A stretch of 64,000 nt of DNA from Marinobacter orientalis (GCF_004792665.1 NZ_SRZX01000008.1:55999-119998); one strand, 5' to 3'. Shown: positions 45,801 to 56,679, numbered from the stretch's first letter. The notes: generated from the letters alone by a model not told the origin. Translations and numbers: made by a program.

Positions 45801-46547
45801 GGAGTTGATATCGGCGTATACCTGGCCGGTAAAATCGCCCCGGAAAAAGTGCCGGCCAACCAGTCCGAAGCTGGCCAGCTGTTCGGTGGTTCCGGGACGC
45901 ATGGCACGGCCTGATGCGTGAAAAAGGCCGCGCTGATAGACCAGATCGAGCTGGGGAATCTCCACGTGCCTTACCTGGTCGTTATTGTCGCGAATCCCGA
46001 GGTCAAGGCGGGTTATTTTTACCGACGGATCCGAAAGCCAGGTCCCGGCAAGTTCAAGCCAGCGCTCAATGTCGTTAGCCACCGGCTCGGGAATATCAAC
46101 CCCCTCAACCATCACTTCGCCACGCCGGGTCTGGTTTACCGTCAGTTTGAGGCCGTCTGCTTCAAAGTTGGCAAACACAATACGCAAGCGGCCCAGTGAT
46201 GCCAGGAAATCGAGACCGATGCGAACGCTCTGCAGGGAGCCCGCTGCCTTCTTGCCCTCACCGTCAGACAGCACCACAATTTCGCGGGCGATAATGGTCG
46301 GGTTGAGCCAGTTCCAGCTGGACGAAAGAGCGCCAATACGGACTTCCTGGCCAAGCTCCGACGACAGCAACTGTTCGATATTGGCGCGGTAATCATTGAT
46401 ATTCTGGGTGAGCTGCCGCCCCAGCCCGGCATACAATGCCAGCAGAACAATAACCACAAGCAGCAGCCACCAGATCAGGCTGGCAAGGCGTGACAGTAAT
46501 CGGACAACTACATGTCTGTTTTTTTGATCAGCCACACTGGAGGCCAT
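42807..46547 (-). CDS. yhdP: YhdP-family AsmA-like envelope protein
   Basis: Very large inner-membrane anchored protein of 1246 residues. One helix (about 21-45, SLIWWLLLVVIVLLALYAGL) is followed by a long periplasmic beta-groove made of AsmA/DUF3971-like repeats. The C-terminal domain contains GVAFDAISGKASIINGLLTL and the AsmA_2-like end DPLSKLTSATYSVTGNWDEP. YhdP, TamB and YdbH are thought to move phospholipids to the outer membrane. Position after rng is standard. Confidence 0.94.
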   Translation of the reverse strand: MASSVADQKNRHVVVRLLSRLASLIWWLLLVVIVLLALYAGLGRQLTQNINDYRANIEQLLSSELGQEVRIGALSSSWNWLNPTIIAREIVVLSDGEGKKAAGSLQSVRIGLDFLASLGRLRIVFANFEADGLKLTVNQTRRGEVMVEGVDIPEPVANDIERWLELAGTWLSDPSVKITRLDLGIRDNNDQVRHVEIPQLDLVYQRGLFHASGRAMRPGTTEQLASFGLVGRHFFRGDFTGQVYADINSGRLFDGLVEEYAWRDVRVEGFNLGGQVWMTFRDGLMEQVSGNVTTPYLQIGSGSQSLAPLEDIRASFGWRRREASGESHSAAADQPWFTAGEFHLKGLEWQWNGEAVPPFSVRFQHDEKGPRIIADGLPLQPLRRLVAGVGVLPESATRALENHRPSGRLNQLMLKLPPEGSRDFQLTALLQDLEFRAFGGVPGISGVDGKLVVDNEGGYVDVQNEELTLGLPNLFPEPWDLQDVGATVAWRLDGDIIRVFSDDIHLTYGAGTDVTGAFDLRLDRQGENNLGLKVGIKDGRADMLGEFVPVKALGPRLSEWLNTAISKADIVSGEYYGHGVIGRGAPPGSFVSSMVFSFRDAAIRYDERWPEVTDVSGTVHVHNRRARVDVESGRTGGLDLQPGQVIVDPGDDGVRVYVDAAAPVPGDAVAYWMDNSPLGEMAGVAGRSIRLDGSYHLELDLGLPLGSDSLADISATVRADEGTLTYLPADLQWTQINGELTYSTEDGFSDEPLRGRFLGAPVTVRLRRSGVDDALTIRQSGRLDIRNLLAQTALGEGTSLGLSGEFGYQATLNISPDEASAVKLYSDLSGLAVSWPEPLAKSTEQKAPLSATITPRGEAVNVSVDWPDRLNLELLWQAGNLELDIDRVFLGDQQLTDIEVSARQENGEWSVDAESEWLSGVVYWPADDSPVVVDIERLKLARGEGRVEDEIPPLPEPEEQVRAFRELAMGNWPDVDLRIASLQLGGDDAGSWSLWLRPEATRLRVEDISGTLKSLELDGELTWSIAGDRESTRFVGDITGDSLADMGNLFGTQIPFRSESTAINMDIDWPGRPNDFDLSGLSGSVRVRFDDGVILEGNSTAQLFRVFNLLNSDTLWRRLQLDFSDLYEAGVAFDAISGKASIINGLLTLDPELQVVGPSGAFKLTGTSNMIEETLDMQMVVVLPLTQNLPLAALLMGAGAPIGGALFVLDKVLGDPLSKLTSATYSVTGNWDEPDVRLRRVFDTGQ

Positions 46548-46590
46548 CAGGGGTCACCGCCAAGCCTGATCAATGCCTGGTGTTCCGGCG

Positions 46591-48072
46591 TTAAAGCAGC
46601 ACCACATCATACTGCTCCTGACTGTAGAATGGCTCAACCTGGAAGCGAATGGTTTTACTGATGAACGTCTCGAGGTCCGCAACGTTATCGGATTCCTCGT
46701 CCAGCAGGCGATCGATCACGCTCTGGGAGGCCATGACAAGATAGCTTTCTGCGTCGTAGGCACGATTTATTCGCAGGATTTCCCGAAACACCTCGTAACA
46801 GACGGTTTCACTGGTCTTCAGGAAACCACGGCCATCGCAGATCGGACAGGGTTCACAGAGTATCTGGCCAAGGCTCTCGGTGGTGCGCTTGCGGGTCATT
46901 TCCACCAGGCCCAGCTCCGACACCCCGGTTATCTTGGTTTTGGCATGATCCCGCTCCAGCATCTTCTCCAGCATACGGTGCACCTGGCGCTGATGCTCGG
47001 AATCATCCATATCAATGAAATCGATAATGATAATGCCGCCAAGGTTGCGCAGCCGGAGCTGGCGACTGATGGCCCGGGCCGCCTCGAGGTTGGTCTTGAA
47101 GATGGTTTCCTCAAGGTTACGGTGGCCTACAAAGGCGCCCGTGTTGATATCGATGGTGGTCATTGCCTCGGTCTGGTCAATGATTACATACCCGCCGGAC
47201 TTCAACTGGACCTTGCGGCTGAGTGCCTTCTGGATTTCATCCTCAACAGAATACAGATCGAAAAGCGGCCGCTCACCGGGATAGTATTCCACCTTTTCAG
47301 AGAACTCGGTAACAAATTCGTTCACAAACTCCATGACCCGCTGGTGACTCTCACGGCTGTCGATCCGGACTTTTTCAGTCTGGGGCCGGATCAGATCGCG
47401 AATGGTGCGGATAAACAGCGGCAGATCCTGATAGACCACAGACGGCGCCACAGAGCGGGTAATGCGCTCTTCGATCGCCTGGTTGAGGCGATGCAGATAG
47501 GCCATGTCACCAAGGAGATCTTCTGCCGGGGCGGCCTCCGCTGCCGTGCGAATGATGTAGCCCCCACTGACGTCCGGGTCGGCTGCGGCTCCTTCCTCCA
47601 CCAGTGTTTTCAGCCGCAGACGCTCATTCTCGTCCTCGATTCGCTGGGAAATACCGACATGGCTGACACCGGGCATAAACACCAGATAACGGGATGGTAT
47701 GGATAGCTGGGTGGTCAGCCGCGCGCCCTTGGTGCCGATAGGATCCTTGGTGACCTGTATCACCAGCGACTGGCCTTCCCGCAGCAGGGTACGGATGTCC
47801 GGTACCGATTTCGGGGTATCGGTGGGGACATTTGGCGGCTGCTGGACGGGAACCACATCGGACGCGTGAATAAAAGCGGCCCGTTCCAGACCGATATCCA
47901 CAAACGCCGCCTCCATCCCGGGCAGCACGCGAACCACTTTGCCCTTGTAGATATTGCCGACAATTCCCTTCCGGCTTGTGCGTTCAATGTAGGCTTCCTG
48001 GAGCATGCCGTTCTCCACGAGAGCCACCCGGGTTTCTACCGGGGTTACATTGATCAGTATCTCTTCACTCAT
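46591..48072 (-). CDS. rng: Ribonuclease G
   Basis: Endonuclease of 493 residues of the RNase E/G family, acting in 16S rRNA 5' maturation and mRNA decay. An N-terminal S1 domain (about 35-125, GNIYKGKVVRVLPGMEAAFV) precedes the catalytic core with TIDINTGAFVG and DFIDM as metal-binding Asp sites, and the Zn-link CEPCPICDGRG. ATG 48072 (AGGAG upstream) gives the usual MSEEILINVTP start and overlaps maf by 8 nt. Confidence 0.96.
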   Translation of the reverse strand: MSEEILINVTPVETRVALVENGMLQEAYIERTSRKGIVGNIYKGKVVRVLPGMEAAFVDIGLERAAFIHASDVVPVQQPPNVPTDTPKSVPDIRTLLREGQSLVIQVTKDPIGTKGARLTTQLSIPSRYLVFMPGVSHVGISQRIEDENERLRLKTLVEEGAAADPDVSGGYIIRTAAEAAPAEDLLGDMAYLHRLNQAIEERITRSVAPSVVYQDLPLFIRTIRDLIRPQTEKVRIDSRESHQRVMEFVNEFVTEFSEKVEYYPGERPLFDLYSVEDEIQKALSRKVQLKSGGYVIIDQTEAMTTIDINTGAFVGHRNLEETIFKTNLEAARAISRQLRLRNLGGIIIIDFIDMDDSEHQRQVHRMLEKMLERDHAKTKITGVSELGLVEMTRKRTTESLGQILCEPCPICDGRGFLKTSETVCYEVFREILRINRAYDAESYLVMASQSVIDRLLDEESDNVADLETFISKTIRFQVEPFYSQEQYDVVLL

Positions 48073-48670
48073 TGTTGCTCTCCTGACTGCGGTTCCAGGT
48101 TTGCCAGACCGGGCATCCGGCGGCGGCAAGTAATTCTGCAGTTTCCTGCAAGGGTAGCCCCACCACAGCGCTGTAGCTGCCCCGCAGTTCTTCTACAAAA
48201 ATACCACCGCGACCCTGAATACCATAGCCTCCGGCCTTGTCCATGGGTTCTCCGGTAGCCACATAGGCCGCTATTTCCTCGCCGGACAACGGCCGGAAGC
48301 GGACATCGGTAACTGCAACCCGGGCCTCACAGTCATTTACGCTGGCAATGGCGACAGCGGTCATTACCTGGTGGGTAGCGCCGGACAGCTCCCTGAGCAT
48401 CCCCATCGCGTGCTGGCGATTACGGGGCTTGCCAAGAATGCGGCCGGCCAGAACAACGGAGGTGTCCGAGCCGATCACAATGGCGCCCGGCTCTGCCAGC
48501 TTAGCAGCCAGTGCTTTTTCCCGGGCAAGCCGCTCCACATAGTGAAGCGCCGATTCACCGCTACCCGGGGTTTCATCAATATCGGCCGGGCAGACCCGGA
48601 AGGACAGGCCGATCTGCCGCAGCAGTTCGGCCCGGCGCGGTGAGGCAGAGGCGAGAACAATCGTTGTCAT
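48065..48670 (-). CDS. maf: Maf-family nucleotide pyrophosphatase
   Basis: Hydrolyses non-canonical or canonical NTPs such as dTTP/UTP; 201 residues. The signature LASASPRRAELL at the N-terminus, the catalytic-type Asp in GSDTSV, the Lys/Arg in LGKPRNRQHA and KAGGYGIQGRGG are conserved. The gene order mreD-maf-rng is standard, which points to the YhdE-type paralogue. Confidence 0.95.
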   Translation of the reverse strand: MTTIVLASASPRRAELLRQIGLSFRVCPADIDETPGSGESALHYVERLAREKALAAKLAEPGAIVIGSDTSVVLAGRILGKPRNRQHAMGMLRELSGATHQVMTAVAIASVNDCEARVAVTDVRFRPLSGEEIAAYVATGEPMDKAGGYGIQGRGGIFVEELRGSYSAVVGLPLQETAELLAAAGCPVWQTWNRSQESNNE

Positions 48671-48688
48671 GGAATGCCCGAGCCTCCT

Positions 48689-49165
48689 CTATCCCAGTTT
48701 GCGGTTGAGATTATCAAGCAGGACGCAAACGATGGGCCAGACTATGGCACTTGTCAGCGCCGGCCACAGATAACTGAAGCCCGAGTCATCCGCGCCCAGG
48801 ATCTGCTTGATGAAATGCACCAGCATCTGGTTTATACCCAACAGCAGGAACACCATCAGGCATTGTTGCGGCATGGGGTACATGCGCAGCCGCTGGTGAA
48901 TTGTCAGTACCAGAAACGCAATAACCCCCATTCCCAGGGCATTGACACCCAGTGGTGTGGCCTCCAGAACGTCGAGCAACAGCCCCAGACACCAGGCCAG
49001 CAGAATGCCGAACTGGGCGGGCGCCCGGAATGTCCAGTAAAACACCATCAACCCCAGCCATTCCGGCCGGAATTCGAACCAACCCACCGGGAACAGCGAA
49101 CTGCTGAGCACCAGGGCCACCACAATGCTGAATGCGAAGACGGGATAGCTGATCACCGACAGCAT
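48689..49165 (-). CDS. mreD: Rod-shape protein MreD
   Basis: Inner-membrane protein of 158 residues with five or so helices and few charged residues, part of the elongasome with MreB, MreC, RodA and PBP2. FRPEWLGLMVFYWTFRAP and LGVNALGMGVIAFLVL match the family. Its ATG overlaps the mreC TGA by one base (TGATG). Confidence 0.95.
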   Translation of the reverse strand: MLSVISYPVFAFSIVVALVLSSSLFPVGWFEFRPEWLGLMVFYWTFRAPAQFGILLAWCLGLLLDVLEATPLGVNALGMGVIAFLVLTIHQRLRMYPMPQQCLMVFLLLGINQMLVHFIKQILGADDSGFSYLWPALTSAIVWPIVCVLLDNLNRKLG

Positions 49166-50061
49166 CAGCGCACCCCGTCCTGTTCTGCCGCGCCGGCTTC
49201 AGTCCTCGGGACTGTATCCTGTGCCTCGTCAGTCGCTTCCTGTTCCGGCGAGAATACCACCAGCAGCAACCGGCTCTTGTTCAGGTTCGCAAGTGGTGTG
49301 GCCTCGATTTTCACGAAGGGTTCCCCCTGCTCTTTGGTGATCCTGCTGACTTTGGCAACCGGATATCCTTTGGGAAAACGCCCGCCCAGACCCGAACTGA
49401 CCAGCAGATCGCCCTCGCGGATGTCGGCGGTATCCGGGACGTGTACCAGCTCCAGCGCTTCCGTGTCTCCGTTGCCCAGAAGAACCGCCCGCAAACCATT
49501 GCGGACCACTTCTACCGGCACCGCATGGCTACTGTCCGAAACCAGCAATACCCTGGACGTAAAACTGCTGGTCTGCTCGACCTGTCCCATCAAACCATTG
49601 GCGTCCAGTATCGCCTGACCAACCTCGACACCATCCCGGCTGCCCCTGTTTATAACCACTTCATGCGAAAAGGGATCAGGAGAAACAGCGACGACTTCCC
49701 CCACGATGACCCGGTCATCAAGTACTTCCGAGGAGTTCATCAGTTTGCGCAGTTCGTTGTTTTCCGATGCCAGGGCGGCGTACTTGAGAGCGCGGCGTTC
49801 CAGTATCAGAAGGCGGGCACGGAGCTCCTCATTCTCGGCCTGAAGTTCTTCCTTGGAGGTAAACAGGCCGGCAACCCAGTTGCTGAGCTCCGAAGGAGCA
49901 TTGCCCAACCAGTGAATGGGTGCCAGGCCCGTGCCAATGGCACTGCGAACCGGGGTAAGCTGATCAAAACGCTCGTCGGCCACAATCAGCGCCGCCGACA
50001 ACACGATGATCAGCAACAACCTGAAGCCCGGAACGGGGCCCTGCACGAAGATGGTTTTAAT
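49165..50061 (-). CDS. mreC: Rod-shape protein MreC, apparent AUU start
   Basis: Periplasmic scaffold of 298 residues with one N-terminal helix, a coiled coil (EELQAENEELRARLLILERR) and a two-barrel C-terminal domain (VINRGSRDGVEVGQAIL, LVSSGLGGRFPKGYPVA). A strong AGGAGGG ribosome site lies 6-7 nt before the ATT at 50061, giving (M)IKTIFVQGPVPGFRLLL, close to the usual MreC N-terminus. The first conventional in-frame start, GTG 50046, is 22 nt from that site and cuts off IKTIF. No ATG, GTG or TTG occurs between the upstream stop and GTG 50046. Confidence 0.92.
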   Translation of the reverse strand: MKTIFVQGPVPGFRLLLIIVLSAALIVADERFDQLTPVRSAIGTGLAPIHWLGNAPSELSNWVAGLFTSKEELQAENEELRARLLILERRALKYAALASENNELRKLMNSSEVLDDRVIVGEVVAVSPDPFSHEVVINRGSRDGVEVGQAILDANGLMGQVEQTSSFTSRVLLVSDSSHAVPVEVVRNGLRAVLLGNGDTEALELVHVPDTADIREGDLLVSSGLGGRFPKGYPVAKVSRITKEQGEPFVKIEATPLANLNKSRLLLVVFSPEQEATDEAQDTVPRTEAGAAEQDGVR

Positions 50062-50067
50062 GGCGCA

Positions 50068-50131
50068 CCCTCCTGCAGACTCTGCAGGTGTCCATACGAC
50101 AACCGCCGCCGTGAGATTTCACAAGCGGCGG
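50068..50131 (-). promoter_or_regulatory. Two hairpins in the mreB-mreC gap, one covering part of the mreC ribosome site
   Basis: CCTGCAG-ACT-CTGCAGG (50072-50088) is a perfect 7-bp stem that overlaps the AGGAGGG ribosome site (50068-50074) by three bases. A second inverted repeat, CCGCCGC (50103-50109) with GCGGCGG (50125-50131) and an inner GTGA-GATT-TCAC hairpin, lies just upstream. Neither has a T tract on the minus strand, so they are more likely translational or mRNA-stability elements than terminators. Confidence 0.6.
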
Positions 50132-50172
50132 CCGGGATGGGGCAATGTCGGGGCGTAAAGCCGGGGTCAAGA

Positions 50173-51264
<1,092 letters not shown>

Positions 51265-51400
51265 TTAGCAGCGAGCACCCCCGCAGGCAAGGCACCATCG
51301 GGGCTCCCGCGGGGTCTTTCACACTTTGCCCTTTGTTTTGGCCCCTCCCGCGATTGTTCGAATCTGTTACCATGCGCTTTTATTTTTGACTTGGGTGCAT

Positions 51401-51510
51401 GGGCACTTGAGAGGCTGCTTTCCAAAACACGCTCAAGCACATCCCTGTGGCGCTTGGGCTCCGCCATCCATGGCTCCGCACAGTTTTGGAAAGCAGCCTC
51501 CCAAGCGCCC
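51401..51510 (+). repeat. Family B three-way-junction repeat, copy 3
   Basis: Arms 51401-51428 and 51483-51510 pair over 26 of 28 positions, the two exceptions being G-T wobbles on one strand. The inner hairpins are CACA-TCCC-TGTG and the GCCAT-CC-ATGGC type, in the same order as copy 1. It lies in the 378-bp divergent gap between mreB and gatC; the rest (51214-51400, 51511-51591) shows no gene and must hold both promoters. Confidence 0.8.
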
Positions 51511-51591
51511 TCGTACCTGTTGTGATATTCAGGCATCCGCCGGTCAGTGATGCCTGTAAATTACTGAAACTTCATATTACTGGGAGGCAAT

Positions 51592-51879
51592 GTGACCATT
51601 TCCCGTGAGGATATTGAAAAAGTCGCTGTTCTGGCCCGTATCCGGGTAGACGAGGAGCAGGTTTCGGCGCTGGAGAAGGATCTGGGCAACATCCTGGACT
51701 TGGTGGATCAGCTGAGTGCGGCGGATACCGATTCGGTGGAGCCCATGGCTCATCCGTTGAATGCTGTACAGCGCCTGCGCCCGGATGTGGTAACGGAGAC
51801 CAACCAGCGGGAGGCTTTCCAGGCGATTGCGCCGGCTACGGAGAATGGTCTTTATCTCGTGCCCCGCGTGATTGAGTAA
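51592..51879 (+). CDS. gatC: Asp-tRNA(Asn)/Glu-tRNA(Gln) amidotransferase subunit C
   Basis: Small subunit of 95 residues that holds GatA and GatB together. GTG 51592 is the start (GGGAGG 5 nt upstream); the overlapping ATG at 51590 is followed at once by TGA. Family pattern: TISREDIEKVAVLARIRVDE, LGNILDLVDQLSAADTDSVE, RPDVVTETNQRE. First gene of gatCAB, which makes Gln-tRNA(Gln) and/or Asn-tRNA(Asn) by transamidation. Confidence 0.95.
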   Translation: MTISREDIEKVAVLARIRVDEEQVSALEKDLGNILDLVDQLSAADTDSVEPMAHPLNAVQRLRPDVVTETNQREAFQAIAPATENGLYLVPRVIE

Positions 51880-51911
51880 TCGGATCAACAGCGACGTAAT
51901 CAGGAAGTGAC

Positions 51912-53369
51912 ATGCATAACAAATCCGTAGCAGAGCTTTCCCGCGAGCTGGAGAGCGGCAAGATTTCCAGTGTGGAGCTGACCCGGCAGTTCCTGGGCCA
52001 CCTTAAGAAAGAGGATGAGCAGCTCAACAGCTTTATTACCATTACCGAAGATGAGGCCCTGGCGGATGCCCATGCCGCGGACGAGCAACGGGCTGCGGGC
52101 AGGGCCACGCGATGGACCGGTGTGCCGTTTGCTCACAAGGACATTTTCTGCACCAATGGGGTGGCAACTACCTGTGGGTCGAAGATGCTGGCCAACTTTG
52201 TACCCCCTTACGATGCCAGGGTTACGGAGAACTTCCGCAAGGCGGGCGCGGTGTGTCTGGGCAAGACCAACATGGACGAATTCGCCATGGGGTCTTCTAC
52301 CGAATCCAGTCATTTCGGCGCAACGACCAACCCCTGGGGCCTGAGCAAGGGTGAAAAACGTGTGCCCGGTGGCTCTTCCGGGGGCTCGGCGGCGGCCGTT
52401 GCGGCGCGACTGGTGCCGGCGGCGACGGCAACGGATACCGGTGGTTCCATCCGCCAGCCAGCGGCGCTGTGCGGCGTAACCGGGCTGAAACCGACCTATG
52501 GCCGGGTCTCCCGCTACGGCATGATTGCCTTTGCCTCCAGCCTGGACCAGGGCGGCACCATGGCGCGCACCGCCGAAGACAACGCGCTGATGCTGAATGT
52601 GATGGCCGGTTTTGATCCCAGGGATTCCACCTCCCTCGACCGGGAGGTGCCGGACTACACTGCAACGCTCGACGAGCCATTGAAGGGCCTGCGCATTGGC
52701 CTGCCGAAGGAATACTTTGCCGGCAATCTCAATGCGGCCCTGGAGGAGCAGGTTCGTTCTGCCATCGGGGAATATGAAAAGCTGGGCGCAACGGTAAAGG
52801 AAGTATCGCTACCCCACGCTCATCTTGCCATTGCTGCCTATTACGTGATTGCTCCGGCAGAAGCCTCCGCCAACCTGTCGCGCTTTGACGGCGCCCGTTA
52901 TGGCTACCGCTGCGAAGACCCGAAAGATCTGCTGGACATGTACACCCGCACCCGGGCAGAAGGTTTTGGTGCCGAGGTGAAGCGGCGGATTCTGGTGGGT
53001 ACCTACGCGCTGTCCGCCGGTTATTTCGATGCCTATTACCTCAAGGCCCAGAAGGTGCGCAGACTGATCCAGCAGGACTTTATCGACGCTTTCAGGGAAG
53101 TGGATGTGCTGATGAGCCCGACCACGCCTTCTCCGGCCTTTATCCAGGGCGAGAAATCCGACGACCCGGTCACCATGTACCTGGAAGACGTGTTTACCGT
53201 TGCCGTCAACCTGGCAGGCATTCCGGCCATGTCGGTGCCGGCTGGCTTCGTGGACGGATTACCGGTCGGCCTGCAGATTATCGGGGACTATTTCTCCGAG
53301 GCACGCCTGCTCAATGCCGCCCATCAATACCAGCAGGTGACCGACTGGCACCAGCGTGAACCGCAATAA
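51912..53369 (+). CDS. gatA: Asp-tRNA(Asn)/Glu-tRNA(Gln) amidotransferase subunit A
   Basis: Amidase-signature subunit of 485 residues that releases ammonia from glutamine. The Ser-cisSer-Lys triad is present: K76 in FAHKDIFC, S155 in VPGGSSGGS and S179 in [12 protein letters not shown]. Length fits the family. It is 32 bp after gatC and 14 bp before gatB. Confidence 0.97.
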   Translation: MHNKSVAELSRELESGKISSVELTRQFLGHLKKEDEQLNSFITITEDEALADAHAADEQRAAGRATRWTGVPFAHKDIFCTNGVATTCGSKMLANFVPPYDARVTENFRKAGAVCLGKTNMDEFAMGSSTESSHFGATTNPWGLSKGEKRVPGGSSGGSAAAVAARLVPAATATDTGGSIRQPAALCGVTGLKPTYGRVSRYGMIAFASSLDQGGTMARTAEDNALMLNVMAGFDPRDSTSLDREVPDYTATLDEPLKGLRIGLPKEYFAGNLNAALEEQVRSAIGEYEKLGATVKEVSLPHAHLAIAAYYVIAPAEASANLSRFDGARYGYRCEDPKDLLDMYTRTRAEGFGAEVKRRILVGTYALSAGYFDAYYLKAQKVRRLIQQDFIDAFREVDVLMSPTTPSPAFIQGEKSDDPVTMYLEDVFTVAVNLAGIPAMSVPAGFVDGLPVGLQIIGDYFSEARLLNAAHQYQQVTDWHQREPQ

Positions 53370-53383
53370 GCCCGGACAGGAGA

Positions 53384-54841
53384 ATGACTATGCAGTGGGA
53401 CATTGTGATCGGGCTGGAAATTCACGTTCAGCTCGCCACCCGAACCAAGATTTTTTCCGGCTCCAGCACCGCCTATGGCGCTGAGCCCAACACCCAGGCC
53501 AATGCTGTTGATCTGGCGATGCCTGGCACCCTGCCGGTTCCCAACGAGCAGGCGTTCCGCTACGCGGTGATGTTTGGCCTGGCGGTGAACGCAGAGATCG
53601 AGCGACGCTCGGTGTTCGAACGCAAGAACTATTTCTACCCCGACCTGCCCAAGGGCTACCAGACTACCCAGCTGGAACGGCCGATCGTGGGTCCTGGCTA
53701 CGTGGATATTGATCTGGCCAACGGTGAAACCAGGCGGGTGCGGATCCATCACGCCCACCTGGAAGAAGACGCCGGCAAGTCGCTGCATGAAGACTTCCAT
53801 GGCATGACCGGTATTGACCTGAACCGCGCCGGTACGCCGCTGATTGAGGTGGTGACTGAACCGGACATGAGCAATGCCGCTGAGGCAGTGGCGTGCGCCA
53901 GGAAGCTGCACGGCATCGTCACATCGCTGGGCATCTGTGACGGCGATATGTCCCAGGGCTCCATGCGGTTTGACGTCAACATCTCGCTCAAGCCGAAAGG
54001 CTCTGAAATCCTCGGCACGCGCACCGAAACCAAGAACCTGAACTCCTTCCGCTTCATGGAGCAGGCCATTGCCCACGAAGTGGAGCGGCAGATGGACATC
54101 CTGGAAGACGGCGGCACCATCGTGCAGGAAACCCGCCTGTATAATGGTGACCGGGATCAGTCCCGCTCCATGCGTACCAAGGAAGAAGCCAACGACTACC
54201 GTTACTTTCCCTGCCCTGACCTGCTGCCGGTGGAAATCGACGATGCTTTTATCGACGAAGCACGCAACAGCCTCCCGGAACTACCTGACGCCCGCAAGGC
54301 GCGCTTCATGGAGCAGTATGGCCTGAACGACTACGACGCGGGCCTGCTGGCCAGTGACGCGAAACTGGCCACTTTCTTCGAAACCACCGCCGAGCGCGGC
54401 AAAGATGCCAAGCTGGCCTCCAACTGGGTCCAGGGCGAATTCTCCGCTCGCCTGAATGCGGAGGAGAAATCCGTCGCCGACTCGCCGATCTCCGGCGCCC
54501 AACTTGGCGATCTGGTGGTGCGCATTGCCGACAACACCATCTCGTCTGCCGGCGCCAAGAAGGTCTTCGAGGCCCTGTGGAGCGGCGAAAACGACAATGT
54601 CGATGCCATCATCGATGCCAGGGGCCTGAAGCAGGTTTCTGATAGCGGGGAACTGGAGAAGATGGTGGAGGAGGTACTGGCCTCAATGCCGGATCAGGTT
54701 GCCCAGTATCAGCAGGAATCCGACCCCAAGAAGCGGAAGAAAATGCTGGGTGGCTTTATGGGGCCGCTGATGAAGGCCTCAAAGGGTCAGGGGAATCCCA
54801 AGCTGTTTAATGAGATTCTTGTTAAGAAACTGGGAGGCTGA
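53384..54841 (+). CDS. gatB: Asp-tRNA(Asn)/Glu-tRNA(Gln) amidotransferase subunit B
   Basis: tRNA-binding kinase-like subunit of 485 residues. The cradle domain shows [20 protein letters not shown], the family signature [14 protein letters not shown] (as [19 protein letters not shown]) and [10 protein letters not shown] helical domain and a C-terminal YqeY-like tail ([34 protein letters not shown]) follow. AGGAG precedes ATG 53384. Ends in a convergent gap with rimO. Confidence 0.97.
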   Translation: MTMQWDIVIGLEIHVQLATRTKIFSGSSTAYGAEPNTQANAVDLAMPGTLPVPNEQAFRYAVMFGLAVNAEIERRSVFERKNYFYPDLPKGYQTTQLERPIVGPGYVDIDLANGETRRVRIHHAHLEEDAGKSLHEDFHGMTGIDLNRAGTPLIEVVTEPDMSNAAEAVACARKLHGIVTSLGICDGDMSQGSMRFDVNISLKPKGSEILGTRTETKNLNSFRFMEQAIAHEVERQMDILEDGGTIVQETRLYNGDRDQSRSMRTKEEANDYRYFPCPDLLPVEIDDAFIDEARNSLPELPDARKARFMEQYGLNDYDAGLLASDAKLATFFETTAERGKDAKLASNWVQGEFSARLNAEEKSVADSPISGAQLGDLVVRIADNTISSAGAKKVFEALWSGENDNVDAIIDARGLKQVSDSGELEKMVEEVLASMPDQVAQYQQESDPKKRKKMLGGFMGPLMKASKGQGNPKLFNEILVKKLGG

Positions 54842-54920
54842 CTCTCTGGTTCTACTGTGGGTCGTGATGTCTGGCTGCGGCCCTAGCCTGCCTGGATTCG
54901 GAGTTAACGGCACGAGGCAG

Positions 54921-55002
54921 GAAGGGGGCTCCAAAACTGTGCGGAGCCATGGATGGCGGAGCCCAAGCGCCCATGGATGGGCTTGTAGCGTTTTTTGGGA
55001 GG
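54921..55002 (-). repeat. Family B repeat, copy 4 (degenerate outer stem)
   Basis: The core matches copy 2: GGAGCCATGGATGGCGGAGCC followed by GCCCAT-GG-ATGGGC, where copies 1 and 2 have CACAT/ATGTG, a compensated change. The outer stem is short and bulged (CTCC-AAAAC with GTTTTTTGGGAG). A small GGGGGC/GCCCTC hairpin follows at 55001-55022. It lies in the 220-bp convergent gatB-rimO gap and may serve as terminator. Confidence 0.65.
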
Positions 55003-55061
55003 GGGCATCCGCCAACGCCCTCCCCCGCAACACCCAGGCCGGGAGCTAAACCTGAGTCCAG

Positions 55062-56402
55062 TCAGACAAGCCGCCCCCAAAGATCATGCTCATCGGCATG
55101 CTCAACCACGACCTGAACAATCTGCCCGGGAACAAGGTCTGTTTCCTCATTAAGATAAACCATCCCGTCAATCTCCGGCGCATCCGCCTTTGAACGCCCG
55201 ATAGCACCCTCTTCATCAACTTCGTCGATCAGCACATCGATAGTCTGCCCGATTTTTGCCTGCAGGCGGGCTGCGGAGATCCGGGCCTGTTTTTCCATGA
55301 AACGGGCCAGGCGATCTTCCTTTACCTCTTCCGGCACCGCGCCCTCCAGCTCATTGGCCCTGGCACCTTCCACCGGGCTGTACTTGAACGCGCCTACGCG
55401 GTCCAGCTGTGCTTCATCGAGCCAGTCCAGCAGGTACTGGAAATCTTCCTCGGTCTCACCCGGGAACCCCACGATAAAGGTGGAGCGGATGGTCAGCTCC
55501 GGGCAGATCTCGCGCCACTTGCGGATTCGCTCAAGTGTCTTGCTGTCGTGGGCCGGGCGTTTCATGGCCCTGAGCACTTTCGGACTGGCGTGCTGGAATG
55601 GAATGTCCAGGTACGGCAGGATCCTGCCTTCGGCCATCAGCGGAATGATGTCGTCCACATGGGGATAGGGATAAACGTAGTGCAAGCGCACCCATACTCC
55701 CATTTCGCCCAGCGCCTCGCACAATGACTGCATTTTCGTTTTCAGCGGGCGGCCCTGCCAGAAGCCGGTGCGGTATCTGAGATCCACGCCATAGGCGGAG
55801 GTGTCCTGGGAAATCACCAGGAGCTCTTTGACCCCGGCATCCACCAGGCGCTGGGCCTCATCCATCACATCGCCAATCGGGCGGCTGACCAGATCACCGC
55901 GCATGGACGGAATGATGCAGAAGGTGCAGCGATGGTTGCAGCCCTCGGAAATCTTCAGATAGGCATAATGCCGCGGCGTCAGCTTGATGCCCTGGGGTGG
56001 AACCAGGTCGGTGAAAGGGTCGTGCTGCCTGTTCGGCGGCACAAACTGGTGGACTGCTCCGACCACTTCCTCGTAAGCCTGGGGGCCGGAAACCGCGAGA
56101 ACGCCGGGATGGGCGTCGCGGATCCTGTCGGCCTCCACCCCCATACAACCGGTGACGATCACCTTGCCGTTTTCGCTGATGGCCTCGCCAATGGCGTCCA
56201 GGGACTCCTGCTTGGCCGCGTCTATAAAGCCACAGGTATTGACCACAACAATGTCGGCGTCGTTGTAGGTGGGCACCACATCGTAGCCATCCAGCCGCAA
56301 CTGGGTAAGGATGCGCTCCGAGTCAACGAGCGCTTTGGGGCAGCCAAGGCTGATGAAACCTACTCTGCCACCCTGGGGAACGGAAGGATCTTTGTCTGTC
56401 AT
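55062..56402 (-). CDS. rimO: Ribosomal protein S12 methylthiotransferase
   Basis: Radical-SAM enzyme of 446 residues that adds a methylthio group to the conserved Asp of ribosomal protein S12. Two cluster sites are visible: C21, C57 and C86 in the UPF0004 domain, and the CX3CX2C motif C155/C159/C162 in [22 protein letters not shown] domain closes the protein ([20 protein letters not shown]). The start could also be GTG 56411, three codons earlier; neither has a clear ribosome site. Confidence 0.95.
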   Translation of the reverse strand: MTDKDPSVPQGGRVGFISLGCPKALVDSERILTQLRLDGYDVVPTYNDADIVVVNTCGFIDAAKQESLDAIGEAISENGKVIVTGCMGVEADRIRDAHPGVLAVSGPQAYEEVVGAVHQFVPPNRQHDPFTDLVPPQGIKLTPRHYAYLKISEGCNHRCTFCIIPSMRGDLVSRPIGDVMDEAQRLVDAGVKELLVISQDTSAYGVDLRYRTGFWQGRPLKTKMQSLCEALGEMGVWVRLHYVYPYPHVDDIIPLMAEGRILPYLDIPFQHASPKVLRAMKRPAHDSKTLERIRKWREICPELTIRSTFIVGFPGETEEDFQYLLDWLDEAQLDRVGAFKYSPVEGARANELEGAVPEEVKEDRLARFMEKQARISAARLQAKIGQTIDVLIDEVDEEGAIGRSKADAPEIDGMVYLNEETDLVPGQIVQVVVEHADEHDLWGRLV

Positions 56403-56679
56403 AACCTGCACGGAATCAAGGCGCCTGAATCGGCTCCGGGTGAATGGTGAATAATGTCGGCCGGTAGTTTACCCCAGCAAGCCTGCTGCCGTCAGCGAAC
56501 TCGAAAAGGGAATTCCGGATACCGGTTATTGATATGCATCATTATCAGTGACGCCATGTTCATATCCAGTTCACAAATCTGACAACGTTGGCGACAGGCA
56601 ACTTGCTGTTCACGAAACAAACAAATAGACTTTCAGGAAGTTAAGGTCGAAAGAACAGCAAATAAAAAAGGACTGAACG

